Shown here one piece after another: positions 32,162 through 45,900 of a stretch of 64,000 nt of DNA. A program made the translations under genes and the position numbers. Under the pieces are notes generated by a model, which saw only the letters and a program-made list of their open reading frames with translations, did not search any database and was not told the origin of the DNA. Source of the DNA: Piscicola geometra (taxonomy: Eukaryota; Annelida; Clitellata; Hirudinida; Piscicolidae); the NCBI GenBank assembly GCA_943735955.1, contig OX030960.1:7999432-8063431 (forward strand). Reading direction: 5' to 3'. Position 1 is the stretch's first letter; the number at the start of each line of letters is the position of its first letter.

Positions 32162-33084
32162 ATGGAAGCCGATAACGATCCTGCAATTGACCAATACGTC
32201 TGCCAAAAACACATGAAAGTGAAGCAGAAGATATGTTTAAAGGAGTTGGAGAGTTACGCCTTAGACTTAAATAGAAATATCAACCTGGGTGTTCTCAGTA
32301 CAAGTTACAATAACAACGATGAAAAAGATGGAGAATTGTTCATTGGCTCCGATGTTTCAGACGTTTCCAGGGGCATTCAGGATGAAAGCTTAGGTGACCC
32401 TGAACTCTCATCTACAAAGAACGACCTATTTTCAGAAAACGAAAAAACCGAAATAAATGATGATATACCAGAAGCAGAAGTTAGTTTTCACGAAAATTTG
32501 TATGGACAAACACCACAACAAACGCCTTTGACTTTTTGGACGATTCATGAAGAAAGCAAAACAGAATCTGTTCCAATAAACATGTCTGAAAGTGTCCACG
32601 ACACAGACATCAGACGACACCCTCTGCACGACGGCAGGTTCTCAAGGGCTTCCACCATGTCGGAGCAGAGCCACTTGAGTGACTTGGAGATCCTCAAACA
32701 CCACCCCGGTCTCGACCTGCTCGAGAATGTAGAGGTCTCTATTAAGGTTGGTGTGGAATTTTTGATATAAAAATGAATATTTTTATACATTTGTAAAAAT
32801 TATTTTTTATTTAGTTTGGGACTCATTAAAAGTTAAAGTTTGTATTAAAAACATTTTTTATACATGTGTCATCATCCTATAGACACAAATTTGTAGTCAA
32901 GTGGCTTCAAAGCCCATTTGGGTTATACGCCATCATAATAATGCTTATCATAATTTTTATTTTTAAATAACAATATATACATTAACAATGTTTATTCAAA
33001 TTCACAATCTCCTAGTGTGAGATTTCAGCCGTCATGTCCAAATTTGGGGCGAATTCTCTCTCAGATTTGGTTTCAAAAAATAAT
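32162..33084 (+). CDS. AKAP9/PCNT: Gene B exons 1-2
   Basis: Exon 1 (32162-32746, 195 codons) starts [20 protein letters not shown], runs through an acidic, Ser-rich region and ends [20 protein letters not shown]. Exon 2 (33022-33084) adds [21 protein letters not shown] recognise no domain. If the A and B genes are one, exon 1 would be an internal exon entered at aag|ATG in phase 0. Confidence 0.65.
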
Positions 33085-34808
33085 GTAAGTGCTCCATCAT
33101 TGTCCATTCTTCAGTTTAGAAGTTTCCACCTAACCTCTTTAGTTTAGTTTTTACAAACATAACATTTCCTATTGTTCCTTTCTGGTTTTCTATTTAGTGT
33201 TTAAAAGTTTTTCATTAGCTTTGATAATCATTTCCAAATCATGATTCAAACTAGAATTTTTTAAGATCTAAATCTATACAATTAGAACAATCAAATCATG
33301 CCTCTAAACTAATAAGTTTATGCTTTTACTTACTAACACTTTTCAAATTATTCATACTACAATTACTCAACACACTTCAATGAATCTCTGGAAAAGTCTT
33401 TATTCTTGTTTTGTGATTAATTATTTTTGTTTTATAAAAAGAATATTTTTCAAAATATGGATCTCTTTGATGCAGCACTAAGTGTACTTGTCTATTGATT
33501 GCTCTAACCAGCCCACCTTGATTCGTTGCCAAAACTATTCATATAACATGCCTTTAATAGAATTTACGCCAGACTTCTAATTATTCATATTGATATATAG
33601 ACAACTTCTTTTTAGCCCATTTTAAAATAAGTTCTCTGTATAATGCGCGGTTTTTATTCGGCCTAACGTTTCAATACAATGTGGTTGAGTTAAGCAACGA
33701 AAAAGCTTCTGAAAAAGGCGTAGTAAAGTGACAGAATTTATAAAAATGTATTCTATGTTATAGTTTTCGCCAATCTTCATTTTTTCATGCTAATTTTAAC
33801 AAAGTCTTTCAAATGGCCACAATGGCAACGGACTATGTGAGTTCTGTATAAATAACTTACTTGACTGGATATACAAAAGTATGGATTGTAAATTCCGAAG
33901 GCTAGCTTGTTTCAGGGAGTTTTATTCAAGTATACCACATAATAAAATACGAATAAATAATCTTTTATTTTCTCCTCGAAAGACTTACAAGCATAAAGCT
34001 ATATTGATCATCGCCACCGCCGATTGACGAGAATATTTTCTATGGGAACGAATCAATGCAAGGCACCATGAAGCGACTCCCAAAAATAATTATTTGCATC
34101 TATGGATTGATATTTTCTTCACAAATGATTTATGTGGGCTGAAACCGCTTTGTGCTGATGGCAAATGGATCAAGTTTGATCAGCTATTTACCCATCATTT
34201 CTGGCAGAAGATTTTATGGTGGCTTTCTTTTTGGCGAATCTATGGAACTCAGGGCAGAATTGCTTTCAGAATGAAGTGAAATCAAATTTTCCAAAATATG
34301 CAAAATATGTTTTTCGTGAAAATGTATCACGTTATAATTTTTCAAAACTGACTTTATAAAGGATTGGCCCATTCCAGGATTAAGTTGTAGCACTTGCGTA
34401 TAAACAAATTCAATTTTCTAAACTAATCATTTTTCATACGTAAAAAAATTTCTTTCCACACTTACTCTCTTTACCACCTAGTGACGAGATTTTCTATATT
34501 TGTTGAAGTTTCAAGTTGATGCTGTGCCATTGTTGCCTCTCCTAACTTTCTTGTCTCATGATGCTTCTGCTACCTTCCAAGTTCTGCTTTTTATCATGGT
34601 TTTACAAAACCCAATAATTCACTATAGTGTATTTAGCGATGTTTCAAAACTCGATTTGCCATTTAAATGTATCTTAAAATCTGAAAAAATTAATTTATAA
34701 AACTAAACTTCAAATCTCGTTCACGACACCAAGCACCAAATCACTTTGAGCATCATGACAATGATGATCATCACCATCACCACCATCATCTTCATCATCA
34801 CTACCACC

Positions 34809-34842
<34 letters not shown>

Positions 34843-37800
34843 TCATCATCATTATCAGGAAGAGCTGCTGAAGGAGAACCTCTCGAAGTTTGCTGAGATG
34901 CTGCAGCAGATGGAAGAGGCGCACAAGAGGGAGATCGAACAGCTGTGCCTCAAGCATCAAGGTGCTGATGATGATGATGCTGGTGCTGATGATGATGATG
35001 CTGGTGGTGGTGATGATGATGCTGGTGCGGTGGTGTGGTGGTGATGAGAATGATCAGCTGTAGTGTGATAATGATAGTGATGGTGGTGGTGATGATGGGG
35101 TGATGATGATGATGGTGGTGTGGTGGTGATGATGGCAGTAGTGGTGCTGGTGATAATGGTGGTGGTGGTGGTGGTGGTGGTGGTGGTGGTGGTGGTGGTG
35201 GTGGTGGTGGTGGTGGTGGTAGTGATGATGATGTATGAGCTTACGTATGAACATCCAATTTTGTCATAGGTGAGCTGGCATCGGTAAGAGAAGGTTCAAA
35301 CCTTCCCATGCTAAACGCCCCTACTTCCAAAGTCGACTCAACCAAAGACACAAGCGAGAGTAACAAAGGTGAAAAGGATAATCAACAAAGAGAAGACACG
35401 CTCACCAGCCAAAGTATAGAAACCCGCAAGGAGGAGATGGAAGGGGGAGGGGAGGTTGGTAGTGGAGTGAAGGGGTCGGCTAGCAACACAGAACAGAGCG
35501 TGCAAACCGACTATTCAGACGACCTGATGGGGGAGTGGTCTGGTGGTCCTTCGTTGAACGAGTGTCTGTCGTGCATGCACAAGGAGGCGCTATTGCAGAG
35601 GAGGGGTGTCGAGGTTGAGGAGATGAAGAGGCGCTTGAGTGATCGAGAGGGTGCGGAGGGGGCGTTGGTGCGCAGGATTGAGGACCTCAGCGTGGCGTTG
35701 AAGAATGAGCAGGAGGTGGTGGAGAAGTTGAAGCAGAAGCTCGTGATTTTGAATGAGGAATTCTCCCATGGAAGGAAGAAGAGGGGTGGTGATGGCGATG
35801 ATGATGATGATGATGACTTTCTCGAGATGTACAACCAAAGATTGAGTGTCATCGATGAAAAAGAAGATGATGATGATGATGGCGATGATGATGACGATGA
35901 CGATGAAGAAAAAGAGGAGGATAAAAGCGAAAATGTGCTTACCTTTAAGTTTAGTTGTGATATCATGCACGATCATCCTGTCGATGATGATGATGGTGAT
36001 GCTAAAGGTGATGATGATGATGATGTTAAAGGTGGTGATGATGATGGTGATGTTGAAGGTGATGATGATGATGATGCGCTAGTGGAAGGATTAATACAAG
36101 GAGTTATCAAAGCATCAATAGCCTCTGCTGCTGTTATGGAAGGATCGATTAGTAGAAAGAAAAAGAAAGAGGATAATGGTGGTGATGATGATGATGAGGA
36201 TGATGATGATTACGATGATGATGATGATACAGACCCTAGCTTGAAGAGTGATAGGTGGGGTAAGTTGCTGGCTGGAAAGAAGGAAGAGGAGGAGGAGGTG
36301 GAGGTAAAGAAGTTGAAGACAGTCAGCATGTCTCTGGACTTCAAGGATAAATTTGATGACGATGATGATGATGAAGAAGATGACGAAAATGGTGATAGTG
36401 ATGATGGTAATGATGGTGATGATGGTAATGATGGTGATGATGATGATAGTCGTGAGGAGGGTGACAAAGATGGGCTGGCATTTGACGATTACCTGAAGGA
36501 TACGCTTGGTGCTCAAGGTGGGAGACTGGAGGATGAAGAGTTCAATGGCGGTGATGATGACGATGATGATGATGAAGACGAGGGTGATGATAATGATGGC
36601 GGGAAGGATTTCACAGGGCTATCTTTAAAGTATTTGAGGCCTAACAACTCTAATGCGAGCAATGCAGATGATTTTCAAAACGCTGCCGATGATGATGCAG
36701 AAGTATTGGATGTTGAGGAGGAGGAAAAGGATGAAAATAAAAGACCCACAAATGCCGATGATGATGATGGGATGGTTGATAATCTGTCGGATACACACTT
36801 CCGGGATGGGCAAGCTCTCAAGGGACCACCACAAGAGGGGGGTCTTGGTGGAAGTGCTGCATACACAAGCCGAGTAGGAGTCGGTAGGGGCCGGGTGGGA
36901 GGAGGAGGGACGAATGAGGAGGTGAAGGAGTTGTGTGAAGAGGTGGAGGAGAAGGGGGAGGAGGAAAGAGTGTCGCGACATTTACTGCAGTTGGAGCAGG
37001 TTTGTGCGGGTCTTTGTGTTGTTTGTTGAGTTGATCTTTAAGGATGTATCTGTAATGTGGTTTGTTTAAATTTATTATCTATTGTTTGATTGTTTGATTG
37101 TTTGCAGGAAGTGGCAGAAAAAGATGGAAGGATAAGGAATCTTGAGCAACAACTGCAAGAGTCTCAACAACAACTACAACAATTTCAACAACTACAATCT
37201 CAACATCAACAACTACAATCTCAACATCAACAACTACAATCTCAACTACAAGAATTCCAACAACAACTATCTCAACATCAAGAACCACAACAATCAACAT
37301 TGCTGAGAGACCTATCTGAGGATCTTGATAAAGACAATGCTGCTGTAAATGCTGATAATGATGATGGGAAGGGTGATGATGATGAAGGGAGGGGTGATGA
37401 TGATGATGGAAGAGGTGATGAGGATGAAGGGAGGGGTGATGATGATGATAAAGATGAAGGTGGAGGAATTAATGATCACGGAGAAAGGACTTTAGAAGAG
37501 TAAGTATTTCAACAACAAAAACATTGCAATATCGCTTCTTTTTTCTGAAATTTGTCTTTTTTCTCAACTTTCTTTTCTTCTCAACTTTCCATCTACCCAT
37601 CCATCCATCCATCCATTCATCCCAACAGAGAATCATCATCCCTCCGTCTCAGCAACAAGCGTCTGCTGCAGCTGCTGTCTGCCCAGGTGAGCAACAACCT
37701 CCAAGCGGAGCAAATGTTGTTGAAGCTCTTCAAGCAACTTGCCCTCTTGCCCGAGTATCCGATGGTTGCCGCTGCCGGTGGGGATGGTGATGATAATAGT

Positions 37801-40800
37801 AGAGGTGGTGGTGGTGGTGATTATAGTGCTGACGGTAGGGATGGTGATGATAATAGTAGAGGTGGTGGTGGTGTTGGTGGTGATAGTGCTGGTGGTGGGG
37901 ATGGAATGTGGAAGGATGGTGGTGGGGTTGGTGATGGAGCAAATTTTAATAATAATAGTGGTAATAAAAATCGGGATGTACAAACTAAAGATACGTCATT
38001 TTTTGGAAAAGTATTTATCGACGACAACAATAACTACAATAGCAACAACAACAACTACAACAACAACAACAACTACAACAACAACAACAACAATAGCAAC
38101 AACATTGATGACAACAACACCTCCAACAACAACCTCAGCGGCAACATTCTCATAGATAGTGATGAGATGGAAGGTCTTGCCAGATCACCTTTAGGAGGCT
38201 CTCTTACAGGTGACAGCAACAGCAGCCCTTTTCGTGTTAATACGTTCAAAATGAGTTTACTTTTTATATATATTTAATTTTTATTGTTTATGTGTAGATT
38301 GGAATTGGTTAATCGAGAGAATGTCTCAGACTGTTTTATTTAGGTTTTCATTGCTCCTCTTATCCACCCTCATTTTCATCATCATCATCATCATCATCAC
38401 CATCACCATCATCATCATCATCATCATCGACAGAGGCGAGTTTATTATCATGTCTGAATGACTCAGCAAGCACCTCAAACAAGCTTCTGCGCAGTCTCAT
38501 GCTCTCATTGGCTCCTCCCACACGTCGTCATGATAATGATGATCATCACCATGGAGTCGGTGATGATGATGATGTTGATGAAGATGATTATGATGATGAT
38601 GATGAGGAGGAGGGAGATAAAGAAAATGAAGGTGAAGTGAAGGGGAAGAGGAAAGAGGAGATGGACATTCTCACTGGTATTCTCTACTTTAGCTCGCCAT
38701 CTTGGTTTCGCTATTTCAAATAATGTGGATTTTGTTGCCCAGTGTAATATTATTGGGTTAAAGTTATTCTTTCACTTAGTCCATTTTAAAATTGTAAACT
38801 AGATTCCTCTTTAACTTATTCCTTCTTTAAATTAGTTTTGTTTTCGAAATCTAGATTCAGGCTTAAGGCTCAAGTCAGCCATTGCTTATCTCTTTGAGTG
38901 GGTCAAAAGCAACCAGCAACAACTACAGCAACAAAAGCAAGAAGAACCTCAACAATTACAACTAAAACAACTACCACTACAACAACAACCACTACAACAA
39001 CTACCACCACAACAACCACAACAACAACTGCACGAACTGACGCAAGAGCTTCAAGAGCTGAGGTCTCAGCTGCACGCCACAGCCACCAGCCACGACAGTC
39101 TGGCTTCCCAGCTGGACAGGGAGGTGGCTGAGAAACAGACGCTGATGTTGGACCTGATGAAGACACAGTGTCAGTCGCACAAAGTTTTAATTGGATCATC
39201 AAATCACATCATCACATTTCATCTGTTTTAGCGTCTTAAATTATTGAGTTTTTATATTTAGAATATTTTAATATTGAAGTTAACATATTAAAAAAATAAT
39301 ATTTTAACATCAGGGCAAATATTTTTCAATCAAATAAAATCTCTAGATTTATCTACTTTTACACCACATTCACTACATCACCCTCCCCTCCACACACAGC
39401 ACTTCTGCAGGGCTGCAAGCAGGAGTTGAAGACTTGCGACCAAAAAATGAAACTCTACGGAGAGAAGAAAGAGTCGATGGTGGTTGACCTGGAAAGAATG
39501 AGTATCCAATTGGAGGCCTTCAAACTAGGTCAAGAGGAAATGGACGCCAAGAAGGCTGACCTGAATAGACAGAAGGATGCCTTCTTGAGGGATGTAGACG
39601 ACGCTTTTAAAGGTTTTTTGTTTCCTAAACTTGAATAAACAATATGTTATCTTTCTTTTTCAAATTTTATTTTTGATAATTGTAAAAAATATTTTTGGAC
39701 GATTATAAAATAGAAATTAACCAAATGTTTAAAAGCCACCACAAAAGAAGGTGGTGAGAGTGATTGTGTGTTTTAGGCTTTATTCCTTCGAAATAGAAAC
39801 TATAGCAATTCTATTTCTTAAACTAAATTAAAGGAGATATACCGCTTTCACAAATGGCTATAGGTGTTTTGAGCACATAGCTTCACTCTTACAACTTTTT
39901 GTTTAAAGCTATTCCTTTTTGTTGAGTTTATTTCATCCTCCGTTTGACAAATATGTTGATCGTGAAATTTTATTTTTGAAATCGTATCAAATATACCACA
40001 AACCACAACCACTTCAATAACCATCAGCTTTCAACCACAAAACACAACCATTCCCACAAACGTCTTCAAACCATCACCACAATGCCCCTTCAAACCATCA
40101 TCACCACAACACACTCCACACCATCATTAAAACCCACTCTCGGCCGTCACAACCGCCAGAGGTCTTCGAAGAGAACAGCAAACTGAGCGAGGAGTGTCGG
40201 GAGCTTGGTCGACGGTTGATGCACGACCGACAACTCTTCGAGACGCATCAAAAGGACCTCGAAGGCGCTAACGAACAGCTGAGCATGCAACTGGAGCGGA
40301 CCAAGGAAGAGGCCGCTATCTTCGCCAATGATGCGGAGTTGAGGATTGCATGTCTGGAAAAGCAGCTGAGGCTAGAGAAGAAATTCTCGCTGGTTTGTTG
40401 CAATGCAATCTTCACTCCACACCTTGCAAACCGCCTCCACTCCATCTCCACTCCACTCCACCACCTCCACACTACCTCCACTCCACCTCCACTCCACCTC
40501 CACACTACCTCCACTCCACCTCCACTCCACCTCCACCACCACCTCCACATCACCTCCACACCACCTCCACACCTCCACCACCACCTCCACACCACCTCCA
40601 CACCACCTCCACCTCCACTACCACCTCCACTCCACCTCCACTCCACCTCCTCTAACTCAGGACCAGTCTTCCGAGAGGGAGGAGGAGAGGGATTCGTATC
40701 AGGAACGCATCGACAAGCTGCAGGCAGCCTTGGGGGAGAGTGACAAGTTGAACCAGGCTGTCGTCAGGATGAAGAAGGAGGTGAGGGGAGGAAAAGGAGA

Positions 40801-41531
40801 GAGGGAGGGAGGTGAGGGGAGGGAGGTGAAGGGAGGGAGGTTGGGGAAAAAGGAAGAAGAAGGTACAGAGGAGAAAGGGAGGTGGGGGAGATGTTGGGGG
40901 AGAAAGGAGGTTTAAGGGGAGTGGGATGGAGAAGGTCGTTTGTGATCGTAATAAATCATACACATTCAGCATGCACCCACCTACCCTCACTTACATGAAT
41001 TCCCCATGCACCCATCAATCACTTCACCCTCCCAGATCCAAGAGTTGGAAGACAACTTGCGAGAAGGGATGCTCCTATGTCAGCAGGTGACCGTCGAAAG
41101 GGATGAACTGAAGACTGAACTCGACAAGCAGACGCAGGTTCGTGTGGTTTCTTTGTCTTCGTTTTAGTTTTTTATACCCTATTTAAATGTATTTTAAGTT
41201 TTATTAATTATTTTAATCTTTTTTTAGTTTGAATAAATATTTCTATGATATTTTATTTTATATGATTTTATATATTAAATATAATTTTTATAGTTTGGAT
41301 AATTATTTCATTTTTAGAAATTATTCATGAATATTTATTTTGTCGAAGTATAATCTTGAGAGTAATATTCATAACTAGCACCATCATCACCATCATCATC
41401 ATCATCATCATGACGTAGGGGGTGATGGAGAGGGGGGAGGTGGTGAGGAGGTTGGAGATGGAGTTGGCAGAGAGGTGCAGGAAAGAGAAGGAACTCAGCA
41501 AGGTGTGTGTGTGTTTGTGTGTGTGTGTGTG

Positions 41532-41563
<32 letters not shown>

Positions 41564-43158
41564 CGTGTGTGTGTGTGTGTGTGTTTGTGTGAGTTTGTGA
41601 CTATGGGAGTTTGTGTGTATGCTTGTGTATGTTTGTGTGCCTATGGTATATTTTATGTGTGTCTATGTGAGTTTGTGCGTGTTCTTGGGCATGTGCTTAA
41701 TTGTGTGTGTGCGTGTACGCCCAGTCGAGCTTACAATGATTGTATTTCTTCTTCTTCTCCAGAGACTCGAGGGAGAGCTTGGAGACTTCGAACGACTAAA
41801 GAAACTCCCCATTGTCATGAAACTGTGCGCCAAAATGAAGAGAGCCGATGATGATGATGATGATGATGAAAGTGATGATGATGATGGGGATGGTGATGAT
41901 GATGATAGTCGAAAGAGGAAGCTTGTAGGAGAGGTGGATAGATTGAGGGTTGAGTTGAGGAGGAGTGAGGTGTTGTTGAAGGAGGAGAGAGAAAAGGAGG
42001 AGGAGGTGAGGGCAGCCAATCAGCGACTGCGAGATCAGCTGACCAGTCTGGAGAGACGTATCAAGGTGGTTGTTGGTGATTGGTTAGATGGTTGGCGGGT
42101 GGGTTGTTTGGGGAATAATAGTTGATTGGTTGACTGGTTGTTGATTGGTTGGTTGGTTGATGGATGTTTGGAGGCTGATTGTTAGTTGGTGAAGGCTCGG
42201 TGGCTTGAGACAGTGGTACAGGCTTTTTAGTTTCTATCTCATTTTTTTCTATCTTTCTTCAAAGAAAATCACAAAAAAACTCATTTTACCCCTTCCACCA
42301 ATGTTTCTCACCCTCACCAAAAAACACATGAAAGCCCCACTACCACCCCCCCCTACTACCCCCACTCCCCCCCCTTCTCGCACACAAAGGACCTTGAACT
42401 AGACAAAGAAAGCCTCGAAAACCAGTTGCTGCAGCAGTCAAACACCATCTCGAAACTTCGGAACAGCGCGGAGGAGAGGGGGCTTGGCGTGGTGGGGGAG
42501 GTTGGAGAGGTGGTCAGGTGGAAGGGAAAGGTGGAAAGACTGACCGAGGAGTTGGAGGGCAAGGAGAGGGAGGTTTGTGGTCGGGTGTTCTGGCTGGCGT
42601 CTGGGTGCCTCTGGTGTTTTGATGGAGCGAGTGGTTTGAGTTTTTTAAAAATGAATTTTCGAAAATAGATTTTTCAAGTTGAAGATTAATTTTAAGGTGG
42701 AAAAAATATGGTCTATTTAATTTGTATTATTTTTATATTTATTTAATGATTATTCCTGATAATGATTTTTAATTAAGATTCAATTATGTTTATTATCATC
42801 CTCTTTCTTATCATCATCTTATTAATATATCCTTATAATTTGATAAAAACATAGTCATCAACACCATCATCCTTCTCCCATCCACCCACCCAAACCCCCC
42901 CCCCCACCATCATCACCCTCACTCCCACAACAACCAACCAGGCGCAAGACCTCTTCACCCAACTGAAGGCCTCGACAGACAAGCTACAGGCGCTGGAGGC
43001 AAGGGCGGTCGGTCACGACGGGGAGGAGAGGCAGTGGATGGTCGACCGGGGACGTCTGCAGGCCCTCTCCGATGCTTTGTCCGAAAAGAATGAGGAGCTC
43101 AAGCGAAGGATTAATGTATGTGGGGGGGGGGGGGGGGAGTGACTATGTGTGTTTGTGT

Positions 43159-43242
<84 letters not shown>

Positions 43243-45847
43243 TGTTATTTTTTTATTTATTAGGCTTATATTGTTATAATGTGTTTATGTATTGTATTAG
43301 ACTATCTTGTTATTTTATTCTCTAATTCAATTTATAAATTCCTTTTTTCATAATTACAAATAAATCTTTAATAGCTCAATTAATTATTCAAATCAATCGC
43401 ACCAATCACAGGCGAGAGACAAGGACGACTCGAATATGATTCGTCTGAACGAGGCGCTCGTCAACGAGAAGAACAACGTCATAGACGATCTGACCAATGA
43501 GAACCAGGCTCTTCATAACCAGGTTAAACACTTGACCAATGAAAATCAAGGCATCAAGAACGAGGTCAACAGACTGAGAATAGAAATCTCTTCCTTTGTT
43601 AGTCATTCCAAATTATTTAATTTATTTTAGGATATTAAAATATGCTCAACTTGACCTCAATTTAAATGTAATTCTTGACAAATATTCGTATAAATTTAAA
43701 TATAATCTATAGCTTCAACACATCTACGCACCGCCAAACCACCGCAGGAAAACACCTTCTACGGGCGTTCAAAGTCCTCCAGGGGCTTCACCAGCAACCA
43801 CACAATCGCCACTCCCGAGCTGGCAAGGCGGGACGACTCGACGGACCGGGCGGCCCAACGGGAGGCGATGGGACGAGGCTCGGTCGGAGGCGTCTTCTCG
43901 GCAGGCGGGTACCACCACCTCGACAACAGCCCCGGTCTCCTGGTGGGCGACGACGCTGAGTCGATGAGGTTGAAGTCGTTGGATGAGAATTCGCAGCTGC
44001 TCAGGATAACCGACCAGGTTTGCCGTGCTTTTGGTGTTCTATTTGGTTAATTATATTTTTTATATAAATACAAGGGTTTATTGTAACTACTATTTGCAAT
44101 CGAAAATGCATCTGCCGCAACCACAGAATCCCACACTACACCACCATCACCTACTGCACCACTCTCCAACACCATCATCACTACCTCCCACACTCATCTC
44201 ACCCCTATACATCTCCAAAACCACCCCACCATCCACCCGCCCCCCCCCCCCTTCATTCATCTCCAGATCCAAGACATCTTCTCTCACTACACGGTGAGTA
44301 GCATCCAGGAACTGGACAGTCTCCTGCAGCAGCAGCAACAGCAGAGCATCCACCTGAGCAACCAACTGAGGCTTGAGAAGGAGGCAAACGTCTCATTGGT
44401 GGACAGCATCAGTCAGCTTAAGGTGTCATGGGTGTTTGTTTGTTTGGTTTGTTTGCGGTGAGTTTGTGTGTGTCTGGTGGGGTAAGGCTGGTTGGTTAGT
44501 GTTGCTGTGTGTTGTAGTTGTTGTGTGCTGTAGTTGCTGTGTGTTGTAGTTGTTGTGTGCTGTGATTGCTGTGTGTTGTAGTTGTTGTGTGCTGTGATTG
44601 CTGTGTGTTGTAGTTGTTGTGTGCTGTAGTTGCTGTGTGTTGTAGTTGTGTGCTGTAGTTGCTGTGTGTTGTAGTTGTTGTGTGCTGTGGTTTGCATGAT
44701 TTGAGGGGGTGTAATTATTGGTTTTTTATGCTTTTGATAGGGGTGAAGATAACTGTTGGAGATGTGAGAGGATCTGTAATGGTGTCAACTTGAGGTCGAC
44801 TCTGTGCTCAACTAAATCCGACCACCCTTCCAATCCAGGTGGAAATCGAAGAAAGCATGGCAGCCAATGAGAATGAGCTCGACCGTTTGAGGGAGGAGTT
44901 AATGTCGAAAGAGACTCTGATTGGACAATTGAATATGCAAATTCAGGACTCACGTGAATTTGTTTCATCCAATCAACAACGTTTCAACGCTTTTGCGGCA
45001 GTAAGTGCTTTGTGGGCGTGGTTTAAATGTTTGATTGATTTGAATTGAAAATTAATTTCAAAATTACCACCTATCAGGAGAAAGAATCAGAAATAGGAAG
45101 AATGAGAGAAGAAATAGAAATGAAGGAAAGCACTGTGAAGAAAATGGAGGAGGAGATGGATGGAGTGAGGAAGAGGTCGGAGGAAATGAGTGAGGAGAGC
45201 AAGAGGCACATGAGGTTGTTGGAGAGGAAGGTGGTGGAGAAGGATGACCAGGTGGCTGCCATGCAAGTGAAGGAGCAGCAGTCGAAGCTGGCAAATGAGG
45301 CTCGCACCCTCGAGGTTAACGACTTGAAGGAGACTGTCGCTAAGTTGAGGGAGGGTATGGAAGAAGACAAAGAAAAGATTGAAAGGTTACAAGGAGAAAT
45401 AAAAGCTTCAGAAAAGAATCAAGCGCTGAACAAAGGGGTGTACGAGAGGAAGATGGACGCATTGAGTGCTGATGTTGCAGCTAAGGGGGAGGAGGTTGCG
45501 GAGTTGAGGGGAAGGATGGCAGTGTTGCTGGAAGAGGTGGAGGAGCTGAAGGGGAGACTCAGACAGGCAGACGATAAATACGAAGAGGTTTTTGCATTGT
45601 GTTCCCTTCTTGTTTGAGGGAATTTGATATTTCAAATAATTTTGAAGAAAAAAAATTAACTAGTATTTTGAGTATTGTTTTAATAGACGTTTATAAAAAA
45701 AAGTGCCCTAGCATAAAATAAAATATTTAAGTAGATTAAATAATATAAATTATATACTATTTTTTTAAATGTATTTTTGATATTTCAAGAATTATGATTC
45801 TATAATTATCGAAGTTTGCAACACACCCACACACCCACACACACACA

Positions 45848-45900
<53 letters not shown>

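Noticed and set aside
44500..44695. Regularly spaced repeats that could suggest a CRISPR-like array
   Set aside because: The units are contiguous minisatellite copies without unique spacers, lying in an intron of an animal gene.
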